Below, in pieces: positions 32,314 through 33,007 of a stretch of 33,007 nt of DNA. Under the pieces are notes generated by a model. It worked only from the letters and a program-made list of their open reading frames with translations. It ran no database searches and was not told the origin of the DNA. The stretch lies in assembly GCA_002348385.1 (NCBI GenBank), contig DEBD01000037.1:1-33007 (forward strand), written 5' to 3'. Positions within the stretch are counted from its first letter, which is position 1, and every line of letters begins with the position of its first letter. Both the position numbers and the translations under genes were made by a program. This stretch comes from Gammaproteobacteria bacterium UBA2965. Lineage in GTDB: Bacteria > Pseudomonadota > Gammaproteobacteria > Pseudomonadales > Azotimanducaceae.

Positions 32314-32696
32314 ACGAAGAGACTGCCAAGCCAGAAGCATACGATGGTGGATGTCACTGCGGCGCGGTGCGATTTCGCATACGCTTGAAAGACAAGCAAG
32401 CGCTGGCCTGCAACTGTTCGATCTGCGCAAAGAAAGGATTTATCAACATCATCGTGCCAGCCAGCGACTTTGAATTGCTGCAAGGCGCTGATGAGCTCGT
32501 ATCTTATCGCTTCAACACCAAGGTGGCAGAGCACCAGTTTTGCCGTAACTGCGGAATCCACAGCTTCAGCCGCCCCCGCTCGCATCCGTCGGACTACGAC
32601 GTAAACGCTCGCTGCTTGGATGCGGGCATCGACATGTTCGAAATCACGCCATTCGACGGCCAGCATTGGGAACAGAACTTCGACTCCATTCGCTGA
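32310..32696 (+). CDS. GFA/CENP-V family zinc protein
   Basis: 128 residues. The TTG start at 32310 overlaps the marR stop (TTGA) and begins just before the family motif. An upstream ATG at 32190 in the same frame would run for 120 nt inside marR, so it is unlikely. The zinc-site cysteines follow the GFA order: C15-H-C17 in GGCHCGAVRF, C34-N-C36-S-I-C39 and C78-R-N-C81 in FCRNCGIHSFSR. Founding members bind the glutathione-formaldehyde adduct, though most family proteins have unknown roles. Translational coupling with marR suggests shared regulation. A role in detoxifying formaldehyde released by demethylation of a quaternary amine would fit the BCCT gene, but that is speculation. Confidence 0.88.
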   Translation: MNEETAKPEAYDGGCHCGAVRFRIRLKDKQALACNCSICAKKGFINIIVPASDFELLQGADELVSYRFNTKVAEHQFCRNCGIHSFSRPRSHPSDYDVNARCLDAGIDMFEITPFDGQHWEQNFDSIR

Positions 32697-32705
32697 GACA
32701 TGGCA

Positions 32706-32898
32706 AACGAGTGCCGACGAGACTGCCGCCTACTATGACGATGTGAATGAGATCGAAGTTGTGCTCGGGGATTTCCACAACATCGATAGCGCATCGGACA
32801 GTTGGGACGCCGTCATCTGCCAGGAAGCGATTATTCACTCGCCGAATCGACCAGCCGTGTTTGCCGAGGTGTGCAGGGTGTTGCGGGCGGGCACATAA
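32706..32898 (+). pseudogene. Internal fragment of a SAM-dependent methyltransferase
   Basis: The frame after the GFA gene encodes AAYYDDVNEIEVVLGDFHNI, then DSWDAVICQEAIIHSPNRPA and FAEVCRVLRAGT, then TAA. This is the middle part of a class I methyltransferase (motifs II-III: the GDF...IP segment, the D-x-V-x-x-Q-E-A-x-x-H segment and EVxRVLRxG). The SAM-binding glycine motif I before it and the C-terminal half are absent, and no good start exists, so it is a relic. The pattern resembles sarcosine/dimethylglycine methyltransferases, but so little is left that this is weak. Confidence 0.6.
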
Positions 32899-32984
32899 CG
32901 TGGGCTTGTTTCGTTGCACTCAAACCCGCTTGAAGGAGCCTCGCTTAGGATGAGCTAGGCGGTGGGGGGCCGAGACCAAAAATC

Positions 32985-33007
32985 TGGCGTCCCCTAGGGG
33001 AGTCGAA
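32985..33007 (-). tRNA. tRNA-Glu, 3' end only, cut by window edge
   Basis: Read on the minus strand, the last 23 bases are TTCGACT CCCCT AGGGGAC G CCA: T-loop, 3' side of the T-stem, 3' acceptor strand, discriminator G and an encoded CCA. This equals the end of E. coli tRNA-Glu except for one T-loop base (A to C). The remaining ~53 nt, including the anticodon, are beyond the window. The 86 bp between this end and the methyltransferase fragment hold nothing recognised. Confidence 0.8.

Overview
The window looks like chromosomal DNA of a moderately GC-rich, free-living gammaproteobacterium, probably aquatic. This is inferred from three things: the edge of a tRNA-Glu gene whose 3' half is almost identical to the E. 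coli one; a TonB-dependent receptor with a BCCT choline/betaine-type transporter and a YghU-type glutathione transferase; and a dense set of oxygenases and CoA-linked enzymes of the kind used to degrade lipids, terpenoids, steroids or aromatics. No replication origin, CRISPR array, phage or complete insertion sequence was seen.

Layout. (1) 1-1624, minus strand: a tight operon of two DUF6644-type membrane proteins, a 42-residue membrane peptide too short for routine gene calling, and a secreted protein cut by the window edge. (2) 1752-4825: a YghU-like GST, a JmjC/cupin-8 oxygenase and a TSUP (TauE/SafE-type) exporter with a recognisable promoter and palindrome. (3) 4826-10822: an oxygenase block with an LLM-class flavin/F420 oxidoreductase, a Baeyer-Villiger monooxygenase, an SDR dehydrogenase, a cytochrome P450 and a Rieske oxygenase alpha subunit. 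(4) 10840-21184: an NDP-forming acyl-CoA synthetase, a MATE exporter, a VOC protein, two MelB-type (GPH) transporters converging with overlapping 3' ends, a crotonase, an ABM-domain protein and an HsaA-like flavin monooxygenase. Blocks 3 and 4 read as oxidative attack followed by CoA activation and beta-oxidation-like processing of an unidentified hydrophobic substrate. None of the oxygenases has its electron-transfer partner here.

(5) 21296-31545, all minus strand: in transcription order, a TonB-dependent receptor, a TPR-sulfotransferase, a BCCT transporter, an intergenic gap with a terminator-like nested hairpin, the first ~50 codons of a truncated sulfatase, and a tripartite tricarboxylate transporter (tctC, tctB, tctA) whose binding protein carries a lipobox. 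A MarR regulator is transcribed divergently from the receptor. Between them lie four tandem 16-bp repeats, each containing a MarR-like inverted repeat. This is the best candidate here for an undescribed system: a MarR-controlled, sulfation-linked uptake locus.

(6) 31819-33007: marR overlaps a GFA-family zinc protein by 4 nt, followed by a methyltransferase fragment and the 3' end of tRNA-Glu at the window edge.

Gene remains are frequent (dienelactone hydrolase tail, sulfatase head, methyltransferase middle, an unidentified C-terminal fragment and a doubtful IS3 OrfA tail), so the region has been rearranged. All assignments come from reading the sequence and from memory of the families; no database search was possible.
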